Below are positions 8,114 to 14,752 of a stretch of DNA of 16,474 nt, piece by piece; position 1 is the stretch's first letter; every line of letters begins with the position of its first letter. The position numbers were made by a program, and so were the translations under genes. A model generated the notes under the pieces. It saw only the letters and a program-made list of their open reading frames with translations. It searched no databases and was not told the DNA's origin. The stretch comes from Lutibacter sp. (GTDB taxonomy: Bacteria > Bacteroidota > Bacteroidia > Flavobacteriales > Flavobacteriaceae), in assembly GCA_030599055.1 (NCBI GenBank), contig JAUVOS010000027.1:1-16474 (forward strand), in the 5' to 3' direction.

Positions 8114-8318
8114 GTGTAAAACTATGTATAAGTCACCGTTATTTTTTGAACTACGAAGTAATCATGAACTCCTTTAAAAATAAATAGGTATATCGTGAAT
8201 AATTTAACAAAATAATAAAAATTAAGTATAGCCGTAGCTACACGAGGTTTTTATTGTGAGGTTAAAACGAAAAAGAACAAGACTTGGTGCGTCTTTTTAT
8301 GCTTAACTTAACACTAGT
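8098..8318. mobile_element. MITE-like element bounded by perfect 17-bp inverted repeats
   Basis: ACTAGTGTTAAGTTAAG at 8098-8114 is exactly the reverse complement of CTTAACTTAACACTAGT at 8302-8318. The 187 bp between the arms contain no credible ORF. Both outer ends fall at a CTAG tetramer (8099-8102 and 8314-8317), so a TA or CTAG target duplication fits the geometry. It also contains a small palindrome, GTAGCTAC, at about 8229-8236. The size, terminal repeats and lack of coding capacity suggest a non-autonomous transposable element; an invertible segment or an unusual long-range hairpin are alternatives. This element fills the whole gap between the dihydroorotase-like gene and the promoter region of the next gene. 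Confidence 0.6.
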
Positions 8319-8375
8319 CATCAAATAAGTAAAGTTAGATACACAAAATTAAAAGTGATAAATCTAAAAAAACAG

Positions 8376-8383
8376 TATCTTTA
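8376..8383 (+). promoter_or_regulatory. Possible -7 element of the DUF4870-like gene
   Basis: TATCTTTA differs from TAnnTTTG only at the last base and is followed by C, as in TATCTTTGC, a frequent flavobacterial -7 form. The same nine bases, TATCTTTAC, occur upstream of the ECF sigma gene at 12802-12810. No TTG is found at -33. It lies 34 bp before the ATG at 8418. Confidence 0.35.
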
Positions 8384-8417
8384 CAATCAAATTTATAAGC
8401 AACTAAAATTAAACATT

Positions 8418-8765
8418 ATGTCAGAAGACCAAAACAAACCAACGACTACAAACACCGTAGATGCAGGAAAAACTGCAGCGATAATCAGCTATATCACCTT
8501 TATTGGTACCATCATAGCTTATGTAATGAACAATGAAAAGAAAAATCCTTTTGCGGCATTTCATATACGCCAAATGATTGGTTTAAGTATTTTTTCTTTG
8601 TTAAACAGTTTCCTAATTGCAAAATTTTCATCATGGGCAGCTGGTGCCATAGGCATATTTTTATTCGTATTATGGATAATTGGTTTTATAGGAGCCATCC
8701 AAGGAGAAGAGAAAAAAATGCCACTCGTAGGAGATCTGTTCCAAGATTGGTTTAAAGGAATTTAA
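8418..8765 (+). CDS. Small three-helix membrane protein, DUF4870-like
   Basis: The 115-residue product starts with a polar, Thr-rich tail and then has hydrophobic helices at about 19-38, 49-69 and 71-94. The segment NPFAAFHIRQMIGL between the first and second helices is the signature of the DUF4870/Tic20-like small membrane proteins. No enzymatic residues are visible and the function is unknown. I chose the ATG at 8418. A longer in-frame GTG start at 8355 would add 21 residues that run through the -7-like sequence at 8376-8383, and would precede the typical MSEDQ-type polar start. It is followed by a strong intrinsic terminator, so it is probably monocistronic. Confidence 0.82.
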   Translation: MSEDQNKPTTTNTVDAGKTAAIISYITFIGTIIAYVMNNEKKNPFAAFHIRQMIGLSIFSLLNSFLIAKFSSWAAGAIGIFLFVLWIIGFIGAIQGEEKKMPLVGDLFQDWFKGI

Positions 8766-8791
8766 AAATGTAGAATTAAAAATGTAGAATT
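8764..8791. repeat. Tandem 14-bp direct repeat after the DUF4870-like gene
   Basis: AAAAATGTAGAATT occurs twice without a gap (8764-8777, 8778-8791), followed by the truncated copies AAGAATT and AAATT. It overlaps the last bases of the stop codon and precedes the terminator hairpin. It is the same style of AT-rich microrepeat as those at 421-552 and 12745-12787, with a different unit. Confidence 0.75.
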
Positions 8792-8802
8792 AAGAATTAA
8801 AT

Positions 8803-8840
8803 TCTCCTATACCATTAACTCGTGATATAGGAGATTTTTT
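8803..8840 (+). terminator. Rho-independent terminator
   Basis: TCTCCTATA (8803-8811) pairs perfectly with TATAGGAGA (8826-8834) across a 14-nt loop and is followed directly by six T residues (8835-8840). This is a textbook intrinsic terminator for the gene ending at 8765. It insulates the esterase gene, whose ATG is only 19 bp downstream of the T run. Confidence 0.85.
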
Positions 8841-8859
8841 ATTATTAAGAATAGTATTT

Positions 8860-9510
8860 ATGTCGTACTCACTAAAACACATTATCAGAAAACCAAAAGT
8901 CCCAACTGACAATCCTTCAATGTTATTGATGCTACACGGATATGGTAGTAACGAACAAGATTTGTTTTCATTTGCTCATGAATTACCAGATGAACTGCTA
9001 ATCATCAGTGCACGCGCTCCTTTATCTTTAGCTTTTGGCGGTTATGCATGGTACACTATTCATTTTGAATCCGGTGATGACAAATTCTCTGACATTCCGG
9101 AAGCTTTAAATGCGAAAGATGTATTGGTGCGTTTTATAGATGAATTACAAGAAACCTATCATTTTGAACCAAGCAAAAGTTTCTTAATGGGCTTTAGTCA
9201 AGGCACTATTTTGAGTTATGCAGTAGCTTTGAGTTTTCCTAAAAAAATTCAAAATATTATTGCTTTAAGTGGTTATGTCAATAACGAGTTGATTACTGCT
9301 CCCACGGATACTACTCCTTATAAGAACTTAGATTTCTTTTGCTCACACGGAAGTATAGATCCCGTTATTCCTGTTGAATGGGCGCGAAAAACACCAGCGT
9401 ATTTACAAGACAAGAATATAACCCATGTTTATGATGAATATCCTGTAGGACATGGTGTAGCACCACAAAATTTTTTAGAATTACAAAATTGGATACAAAA
9501 ACGCATATAA
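8860..9510 (+). CDS. Alpha/beta hydrolase, phospholipase/carboxylesterase family
   Basis: The 216-residue protein has the length and motif order of the small carboxylesterase/acyl-protein thioesterase-like family. The oxyanion segment is HGYGSNEQD (26-34). The nucleophile elbow is GFSQG with S113. The catalytic aspartate is D167 in SHGSIDPVIP, and the catalytic histidine is H198 in GHGVAP. No signal peptide is present, so it should act in the cytoplasm on short acyl esters or lysophospholipids; the actual substrate is not readable. The stop is followed after one base by the ATG of the secreted Asp-box protein, so the two genes are very probably one transcriptional unit. Confidence 0.92.
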   Translation: MSYSLKHIIRKPKVPTDNPSMLLMLHGYGSNEQDLFSFAHELPDELLIISARAPLSLAFGGYAWYTIHFESGDDKFSDIPEALNAKDVLVRFIDELQETYHFEPSKSFLMGFSQGTILSYAVALSFPKKIQNIIALSGYVNNELITAPTDTTPYKNLDFFCSHGSIDPVIPVEWARKTPAYLQDKNITHVYDEYPVGHGVAPQNFLELQNWIQKRI

Positions 9511-9511
9511 A

Positions 9512-11062
9512 ATGAAACATACATTACTTTTTCTATTCAGTACTTTATTATCTATTACTACTTATTCACAATTTACTAATGTGATGATAAGTGATTTACA
9601 CAACCCAAACGAACCTTCAATTGTAATAGATCCAAACAACACAAATACTCTCTTTGCTGCCACAAATCTTAATAATTACTACGTGAGTAATGACGGTGGC
9701 TTTACATGGAGTGAAGACACGCTTTATTCTTCTTCATACGGTGTTTGGGGAGACCCGGCATTAATGATAGACAATGATAGTAATCTCTATTTCTTTCATT
9801 TATCAAATCCAGCTTCAGGTAATTGGATTGATAGAATTGTCTGCCAAAAATCTACTGATAATGGCATCAACTGGAACGATGGCACTTATTTTGGTCTTAA
9901 TGGAACAAAGGCACAAGATAAAGAATGGCCTATTATTGACCGAAACAATGGTAATATTTATGTAACATGGACAGAGTTTGATTCATATGGTAGCAGTAAT
10001 TCAGCACACAAAAGTCGTATTTTATTTGTAAAATCTACTGATTCGGGAGCTACTTGGTCCACTCCAATTAAAATTAATAAAGTAGATGGTAATTGCATTG
10101 ATTCAGACGATACCACAGAAGGAGCTGTTCCCGCTGTAGGACCTAATGGAGAAATATATACTGCATGGGCTGGTCCGGAAGGTATTCGCTTCAATCGTTC
10201 GACAGATGTAGGAGACACATGGCTTGCTGATCCTATTTTAGTAGATACACAACCTACGGGTTGGGACTATGGAATTCCTGATATATCACGCGCCAATGGT
10301 TTACCCATTACACTTTGTGACCTAAGTGGTGGACCACACCACGGAACCATATATGTGAACTGGAGCGACCAAAGAAATGGAAGTAACGATACAGATATTT
10401 GGATGAAAAAATCAACCGATGGCGGAGATACTTGGAGTGATTTAAAAAGAATAAATGATGATTCGGCAGGCAAACAACAGTTTTTTACGTGGATGACTAT
10501 TGATCAAACATCAGGTTATATTTACACTGTTTTTTACGACAGACGTGATTATACCAATTCACTAACCGATGTGTACTTAGCCTATTCAACAAATGGTGGT
10601 GATACTTTTACCAACCTGAAAATTAGTGAAACTCCGTTTTTACCATCATCGGGTCCTTTTTTTGGTGACTATACAAATATAACAGCACATAATGGAGTTA
10701 TAAGACCCATCTGGACTAGTTTATACAACGGACAATTAAAAATATGGACTGCAATTATTGATGCAAGCACCTTATTATCAATAAATGATATTGATTTAAA
10801 CGCCGATTTTAGTGTTTATCCAAATCCTTCAAACGAAGAGACTTATGTTTCCTTTAAACTACATGAAACCACAAATATTTCACTGAAAATTTATGATACA
10901 AGTGGTCAATTGGTAGCACGAGTTTTAGAGAATAAAATTCTTGATTATGGCAAACATATTATTCCAATTTCACTTGAAAAATACAATTTAAAAAGTGGAA
11001 TGTATTTTTATACACTACGGTCTGATGATAAAGTTGTCACTCGGAAGATGCTCATTAAATAA
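9512..11062 (+). CDS. Secreted sialidase-like six-Asp-box protein with T9SS C-terminal sorting domain
   Basis: The 516-residue product begins with a Sec signal peptide (about 1-20, ending YSQ). Six Asp-box (BNR) motifs of the form S-x-D-x-G-x-T-W follow at 59-66, 114-121, 175-182, 230-237, 301-308 and 359-366; the last is degenerate (STNGGDTF). They mark the blades of a six-bladed beta-propeller, the fold of sialidases and related glycan-binding or glycan-cleaving proteins. The C-terminal ~80 residues form a type A sorting domain (FSVYPNPS at 433-440, KIYDTSGQLV, and LKSGMYFY...VTRKMLIK). It should therefore cross the outer membrane through the type IX system and be released or attached to the surface. 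I cannot identify a full set of sialidase catalytic residues (arginine triad, Tyr/Glu pair), so enzymatic activity is uncertain. It is coupled to the upstream esterase gene with a 1-bp gap and is convergent with the next gene. Confidence 0.88.
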   Translation: MKHTLLFLFSTLLSITTYSQFTNVMISDLHNPNEPSIVIDPNNTNTLFAATNLNNYYVSNDGGFTWSEDTLYSSSYGVWGDPALMIDNDSNLYFFHLSNPASGNWIDRIVCQKSTDNGINWNDGTYFGLNGTKAQDKEWPIIDRNNGNIYVTWTEFDSYGSSNSAHKSRILFVKSTDSGATWSTPIKINKVDGNCIDSDDTTEGAVPAVGPNGEIYTAWAGPEGIRFNRSTDVGDTWLADPILVDTQPTGWDYGIPDISRANGLPITLCDLSGGPHHGTIYVNWSDQRNGSNDTDIWMKKSTDGGDTWSDLKRINDDSAGKQQFFTWMTIDQTSGYIYTVFYDRRDYTNSLTDVYLAYSTNGGDTFTNLKISETPFLPSSGPFFGDYTNITAHNGVIRPIWTSLYNGQLKIWTAIIDASTLLSINDIDLNADFSVYPNPSNEETYVSFKLHETTNISLKIYDTSGQLVARVLENKILDYGKHIIPISLEKYNLKSGMYFYTLRSDDKVVTRKMLIK

Positions 11063-11066
11063 CCTT

Positions 11067-11828
11067 CTAAACAACTACCTCCAACCCATCATAGGCTAAG
11101 AAAACATTTTCTGGCAAACCGGCTTGTACTTCAGCATGAAAACCTAGTTTATGACTGATATGTGTAAAATAAGCCCTTTCAGGTTTTAAGGCTGCTACTA
11201 AATCCAAAGCTTGTTGTAAGTTAAAATGTGTTGGATGTGGATCGATACGTAAAGCATCTACAACTAACACTTTTAAGTTTTGTAATTTTTCTTTCTCTTT
11301 ATCAGAAATAAAACTAATATCTGTCAAATAGGCTACATCATCTATTCTAAAACCAAAAATTGGCATCTTTCCGTGCAGGATGTCTATTGGAATTACTACT
11401 TGATTTTTCACCCTAAAAGGTTCATTGATCAACTCATTGACTTTTACTTTTGGTTTCCCTTTATAAATAATACTATCGTCAAATATATAATCATATCGTT
11501 TTGATAGATTTTCAAGCACCGATTTACGAGCAAAAATTGGTAAAGGTCCATTTCGTAAGGAAAATTGTCGGATATCATCCAAACCAGCCGTATGATCTGC
11601 ATGTTCGTGTGTGAATAATAAAGCATCTAAATGCGAAACATTGGCATTGAGCATCTGCATTCTAAAATCTTGTCCACAATCTATGACAATTTGCCAATTC
11701 TCTTTTTTAAATAAAATTGAAGCGCGCAAACGTTTGTCTTTTGAATCTTTTGATAAACATACAGGATGCTTGCTCCCGATAACAGGAATGCCTTGTGATG
11801 TTCCAGTTCCTAAAAAAGTTAATTTCAT
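11067..11828 (-). CDS. Metallo-beta-lactamase-fold hydrolase, PhnP-like phosphodiesterase family
   Basis: The 253-residue protein has the MBL signature THEHADH (H74, H76, D78, H79), followed by the GLDDIR segment typical of PhnP-type cyclic phosphodiesterases. Further metal ligands are H152 (LHGK), D170 (YLTD) and H223 (THISH). The N-terminal GTGTSQGIP strand also fits this subfamily. PhnP relatives have extra cysteines for a structural zinc; here only GSKHPVC (C24) remains. It is probably a cytoplasmic phosphodiesterase with two metal ions in the active site; the substrate is unknown. I chose the start at 11828 over an in-frame ATG at 11852 because a minus-strand -7 element lies at 11850-11857, and because MKLTFLGTGTS is the family's usual start. 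The stop is only 4 bp from the stop of the convergent T9SS gene. Confidence 0.9.
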   Translation of the reverse strand: MKLTFLGTGTSQGIPVIGSKHPVCLSKDSKDKRLRASILFKKENWQIVIDCGQDFRMQMLNANVSHLDALLFTHEHADHTAGLDDIRQFSLRNGPLPIFARKSVLENLSKRYDYIFDDSIIYKGKPKVKVNELINEPFRVKNQVVIPIDILHGKMPIFGFRIDDVAYLTDISFISDKEKEKLQNLKVLVVDALRIDPHPTHFNLQQALDLVAALKPERAYFTHISHKLGFHAEVQAGLPENVFLAYDGLEVVV

Positions 11829-11849
11829 CTGTTTTTTACCGCTAAGGTG

Positions 11850-11857
11850 CAAAGTTA
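11850..11857 (-). promoter_or_regulatory. -7 element of the MBL-fold gene
   Basis: Read on the minus strand this is TAACTTTG followed by C, an exact TAnnTTTG match. It ends 21 bp before the ATG at 11828. No TTG is found at -33. Confidence 0.5.
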
Positions 11858-12217
11858 GAAAACTATTGGGAAAATTGATTCGTAAAAAGAGAAATATAAA
11901 ACTACGTTTATGCTATTCTATGTCGTGTTAACAATAAAACAGATTTATTGGATATTGAAGTGTTTTTTTTAACAGTAAATTGTATGAGTATTGCTAGATT
12001 GCGTGACTCTTTCCTGTCAAACCGTGATGAAGTTTGAGCGGGCTACAAACCTTGATATTTAGTACTTTCCCTGCCATTACTTATACAAAATATTATTGGC
12101 TGGATTACTTATTAACTTCCACTCATTAACAATAAATTATATAGTCATACAATACTATATTTAAATTTTTTGACAGAAACAAAGTACTATAACTTGTATT
12201 TTATCAATGTCTGTATT
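11853..12217. other. 365-bp intergenic region without a credible gene
   Basis: Short ORFs here are antisense extensions or lack family features. The stretch about 11998-12080 is visibly richer in G and C than its surroundings. It contains a small hairpin, TCAAAC (12017-12022) pairing with GTTTGA (12032-12037) over a 9-nt loop. The rest is AT-rich. I see no tRNA, terminator or complete promoter. A degenerate repeat or remnant of a mobile sequence is possible, but I cannot show it from one copy. Confidence 0.5.
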
Positions 12218-12583
12218 CTAATTCATTTTTTCCTCATTGGTATTTCTTCTTCTTTTCCAAAGCACAATAAATAATACAGCAGTACCTGGCCACACATACA
12301 TTGGGCTAGGAAGAATAACTTTAGGAAAAATCACAGCTAATCCGGCAAAGGCAATAAGTGAAATTATAGCTCCTGTTAATTCCCATTTCCAAGCTAGTAA
12401 AAGTCCAATAAAACCTGTTCCCACAATATAAAATCCTATGATAGCTTTTGTGCTTAAAGGTTTAATTCCTTCGGCTTCGGGAAATACTCTGTAACCCATA
12501 AACATTAATATAGAAAATACAATTATTAGTATGCTCAACACTCGTGTTAACCACCATAGTCCTTTGTTTTCTTTAATTTTCAT
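12218..12583 (-). CDS. Four-helix integral membrane protein of unknown function
   Basis: The 121-residue product has hydrophobic segments at about 11-30, 45-65, 68-90 and 92-108, and charged ends (MKIKENKG; KRRRNTNEEK). The segment GLLLAWKWELTGAIISLIAF is the most conserved-looking part and resembles uncharacterised small DUF proteins (perhaps DUF7670) found in Bacteroidota. No catalytic motif is visible. I chose the ATG at 12583; a longer GTG start at 12616 would add 11 residues. The promoter-like TAAATTTG (minus strand, 12596-12589) lies between the two and favours the ATG, although it would give an almost leaderless message. It stands alone, transcribed divergently from the ECF sigma operon. 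Confidence 0.72.
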   Translation of the reverse strand: MKIKENKGLWWLTRVLSILIIVFSILMFMGYRVFPEAEGIKPLSTKAIIGFYIVGTGFIGLLLAWKWELTGAIISLIAFAGLAVIFPKVILPSPMYVWPGTAVLFIVLWKRRRNTNEEKMN

Positions 12584-12744
12584 AATTACAAATTTATCAT
12601 TTTTAGACAAAGTCACCTTTTGCTTACCTTGCCAATAACAACAAGATAAAATCTCGTTTTAATGGTTTTTTTTTATCAAATGTTAAACAAAGTACGACAA
12701 TAAAAATGATAAAGTCAAGGAATCTCTTTGAATTGCCTGACATT

Positions 12745-12787
12745 AAATCATTCTATCATTAAAATCATTCTATCATTAAGTCATTCT
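12745..12787. repeat. 17-bp tandem repeat upstream of the ECF sigma gene
   Basis: AAATCATTCTATCATTA occurs twice without a gap (12745-12761 and 12762-12778), followed by a partial copy, AGTCATTCT (12779-12787). The array lies 15 bp upstream of a -7-like TATCTTTAC (12802-12810) of the sigma-factor gene, where an upstream promoter element or a regulator-binding array would sit. The other half of this 226-bp gap shows nothing clear. Confidence 0.75.
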
Positions 12788-12801
12788 AAATTAAACCTTT
12801 C

Positions 12802-12809
12802 TATCTTTA
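12802..12809 (+). promoter_or_regulatory. Possible -7 element of the ECF sigma operon
   Basis: TATCTTTA, followed by C, is one base from TAnnTTTG and identical to the sequence at 8376-8384. It lies 33 bp before the TTG start at 12843. No TTG is found at -33. Confidence 0.35.
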
Positions 12810-12842
12810 CAGCGTCCAACAACAAAACGAAGCCAAATTATT

Positions 12843-13385
12843 TTGATAGAAGAACAACTTTTACTGCTTCAACTGCAAGATAAACGTACTTTAGATCGCG
12901 CATTTCGCACTTTAATGACGCAATACAAAGAACGTTTGTATTGGCATATACGTAAGATTGTAATAAATCACGAAGATGCTGATGATGTTTTGCAAAATAC
13001 TTTTATCAAAGTATATAAAAACATTCACTCCTTTAAAGGAAATAGTAAATTGTATTCTTGGATGTATCGAATCGCAACCAATGAAAGTATTAGTTATATA
13101 AAAAAACGTGCAAAAATTCAACAAATAGAAAGCGAGGAATTACAGCAACAAATGGTTAATAATTTACAAGCAGATGTCTATTTCGAAGGAGATGTAATTC
13201 AACAAAAATTGCAAATGGCAATTGCTCAATTACCTCAAAAACAACAATTAGTTTTTAATATGAAATATTTTGATAATATGAAATATAACGATATATCAGA
13301 AATATTAAAAACATCTGTCGGAGGCTTAAAAGCTAATTACCATCACGCTGTTAAGAAAATTGAAAAAATGTTAACCCAAGATTAA
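12843..13385 (+). CDS. RNA polymerase sigma factor, ECF-type sigma-70 family
   Basis: The 180-residue protein has the two domains of ECF sigma factors. Region 2 covers about 25-90, with HEDADDVLQNTFIKVYKNI and the promoter-melting/-10 segment KLYSWMYRIATNESI. Region 4 covers about 120-177, with LPQKQQLVFNMKYFDNMKY and a helix-turn-helix (NDISEILKTSVGGLKANYHHAVKKI). The start is a TTG at 12843: the next in-frame ATG (12915) would remove the first 24 residues, just before region 2, while relatives begin with a similar Leu/Gln-rich helix. It heads a three-gene + strand cluster with a probable anti-sigma factor and a Spy-like periplasmic protein, the usual setting for an envelope-stress sigma factor. 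Confidence 0.92.
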   Translation: MIEEQLLLLQLQDKRTLDRAFRTLMTQYKERLYWHIRKIVINHEDADDVLQNTFIKVYKNIHSFKGNSKLYSWMYRIATNESISYIKKRAKIQQIESEELQQQMVNNLQADVYFEGDVIQQKLQMAIAQLPQKQQLVFNMKYFDNMKYNDISEILKTSVGGLKANYHHAVKKIEKMLTQD

Positions 13386-13418
13386 ACAATACAAGTAAAT
13401 ATGAGTCTTATCCTATAA

Positions 13419-14009
13419 ATGACACAACGAGAATTAAAACATAACGCACCAATACTAACGCAAATCCAGAAAAAGGGAACGGGATTTACGTTTCCAAAAG
13501 GATATTTAAACAAGATTGAAACTCAAGTATTCAATAAATTATTTTTAGAGAATTTGTCTAAAAACGCTGGATATATAACTCCTATAAACTATTTTAATAC
13601 TGTTGAGAGTAATGTAGTTTCACAATTACAAATTAAAAAAACAACTAGTTTGACAGATAGCGTGCCCGACGCTTATTTTGACACTGTAGAAGAGGCTGTT
13701 TTCAAGCGATTAGAACAAGAAAAAAAATTAAAAATAATACCTCTAAAAAAGTACTGGATACCGGCAATTATTGCTGCCTCACTATTACTTTTTATTGGAA
13801 TTTACAATCCGTTTACTAGAAACAAACTTATAGAAACAGCTGAGATTGAAGCATGGATTGATGCCGGTTATTTAGAATTGAATTCTTACGAAATAGCAGC
13901 AATTTATGAAACAGAAATCGATGATTTAACAATAGATAATCAGATAAACACGGAAAACTTGGAAAATTACTTAACCGATGATCTTTCTGAAACTATTTTT
14001 TACGATTAA
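13419..14009 (+). CDS. Single-pass membrane protein, probable anti-sigma factor with three internal repeats
   Basis: The 196-residue product has no clear database-type domain that I can name. It has a cytoplasmic-looking N-terminal part (1-110), one TM helix (about 113-130) and an acidic C-terminal part (131-196). The N-terminal part carries three copies of a ~19-residue motif at 22-41, 51-70 and 80-98 with the pattern P-x-x-Y-[LF]-[ND]-x-[IV]-E-x-x-V-x-x-x-L. Similar P-x-x-YF-x-x-x-E segments occur in hypothetical proteins next to Bacteroidota ECF sigma genes. It starts 33 bp after the sigma gene, and the ECF/anti-sigma arrangement makes a sigma-sequestering role likely; that is inference from context and topology. 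There is no zinc-binding HxxxCxxC motif, so it is not a classical zinc-dependent anti-sigma domain. Confidence 0.75.
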   Translation: MTQRELKHNAPILTQIQKKGTGFTFPKGYLNKIETQVFNKLFLENLSKNAGYITPINYFNTVESNVVSQLQIKKTTSLTDSVPDAYFDTVEEAVFKRLEQEKKLKIIPLKKYWIPAIIAASLLLFIGIYNPFTRNKLIETAEIEAWIDAGYLELNSYEIAAIYETEIDDLTIDNQINTENLENYLTDDLSETIFYD

Positions 14010-14015
14010 AATTTA

Positions 14016-14023
14016 TACATTTG
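14016..14023 (+). promoter_or_regulatory. -7 element before the Spy-like gene
   Basis: TACATTTG matches TAnnTTTG exactly and lies 25 bp before the ATG at 14049, in the gap after the anti-sigma-like gene. No TTG is found at -33. It suggests that the Spy-like gene can be transcribed separately from the sigma gene. Confidence 0.45.
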
Positions 14024-14048
14024 AAACGAGCACGACAAATTTAGACAC

Positions 14049-14510
14049 ATGAAAACATATTTATTCTTACTCATTATACTTACAAGTACTAATGCTTTAT
14101 TTGCGCAAGGTCCGGGGCCCAATCGTTTTGAAAGAATAAAAGCTCATAAAATTGCCTATATTACCAATCAAGTTGGACTATCTCCCGAAGAAGCAGAAAA
14201 TTTTTGGCCACTTTACAACCAATACGAAATGCAATTGCATCAACTCAAAGTTGTAGATCGAAAAGAATTACTGAGTGGCATCACAAATAACGGCGGTTTA
14301 GAAAATCTTTCCGAAGAAGAGGCACAAATAATTACCCAAAATATTGATAAATTAAAAACAAACATTTATCAAACAGAAAATGAAAAATACAACAAACTTC
14401 AAAAAGTACTGTCTGCAAAAAAATTATTAAAATTGTATAAGGCAGAACAAGATTTTAAGAAAGAATTACTAAATAGACTTCGAGAAAAACGAGGCAAGAG
14501 ATTTCGATAG
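14049..14510 (+). CDS. Spy/LTxxQ-like periplasmic protein, possible envelope-stress sensor
   Basis: The 153-residue product has a cleavable signal peptide (about 1-20, ending ALFAQ) and is otherwise charged and helical. LSPEEAENFWPLYNQYEMQLHQ (44-65) is the hallmark of the Bacteroidota Spy/CpxP/heavy-metal-sensor-like group. A second helical half includes LSEEEAQIITQNIDKL, followed by a basic C-terminus (LREKRGKRFR). Such proteins are small periplasmic helical chaperone-like proteins; in ECF operons they are often called sensors. Its place directly after a sigma/anti-sigma pair fits an envelope-stress circuit; whether it senses, acts as a chaperone or is only a target is not shown. Confidence 0.85.
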   Translation: MKTYLFLLIILTSTNALFAQGPGPNRFERIKAHKIAYITNQVGLSPEEAENFWPLYNQYEMQLHQLKVVDRKELLSGITNNGGLENLSEEEAQIITQNIDKLKTNIYQTENEKYNKLQKVLSAKKLLKLYKAEQDFKKELLNRLREKRGKRFR

Positions 14511-14646
14511 ACGAATCATTATGGACTAGAGATTTATAACATCTGCCAAATTGTTTTTTTGACTTATATTTACTCCAACGAAATACTTATAAATTAAAGC
14601 CTTAACCTTGATAAAAAGGTGAGGTAAAAGCATGATTACTACTCTA

Positions 14647-14670
14647 TTAATGTAACTTATGTTACATTAA
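14647..14670 (+). promoter_or_regulatory. 24-bp perfect palindrome, probable CRP/FNR-family operator
   Basis: TTAATGTAAC (14647-14656) and its exact reverse complement GTTACATTAA (14661-14670) flank TTAT. The core TGTAA-N6-TTACA has the 5-6-5 spacing of CRP/FNR-family sites. The centre is at 14658.5, roughly 75 bp upstream of the start site inferred from the -7 element at 14721-14728. A weaker related dyad, ATGA-N6-TCAT, lies at 14685-14698, at about -42. The palindrome has no T run, so it is not a terminator. Confidence 0.65.
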
Positions 14671-14720
14671 ACAATTTTCCTTAAATGATATATGTCATAA
14701 AAATATACACAGGAGCAATT

Positions 14721-14728
14721 TACTTTTG
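14721..14728 (+). promoter_or_regulatory. -7 element of the molybdoenzyme gene, no -33 element
   Basis: TACTTTTG matches TAnnTTTG exactly and lies 24 bp before the ATG at 14753. The region where a -33 TTG should be (about 14695-14701) contains none. A promoter with a good -7, no -33 and upstream dyads is typical of activator-dependent transcription. Confidence 0.5.
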
Positions 14729-14752
14729 TAGCCGATTATATTATATAGTACC

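Noticed and set aside
8115..8301. A gene between the inverted repeats
   Set aside because: All frames are short and broken by stops, with no family-like residues.
11611..11931. A 106-codon + strand ORF
   Set aside because: It is antisense to the MBL-fold gene over most of its length and shows no protein-family features.
14600..14640. Molybdenum-cofactor riboswitch upstream of the molybdoenzyme
   Set aside because: There is only a weak ACCTT/AAGGT stem; the element is upstream of the inferred start site and lacks the multi-stem structure.
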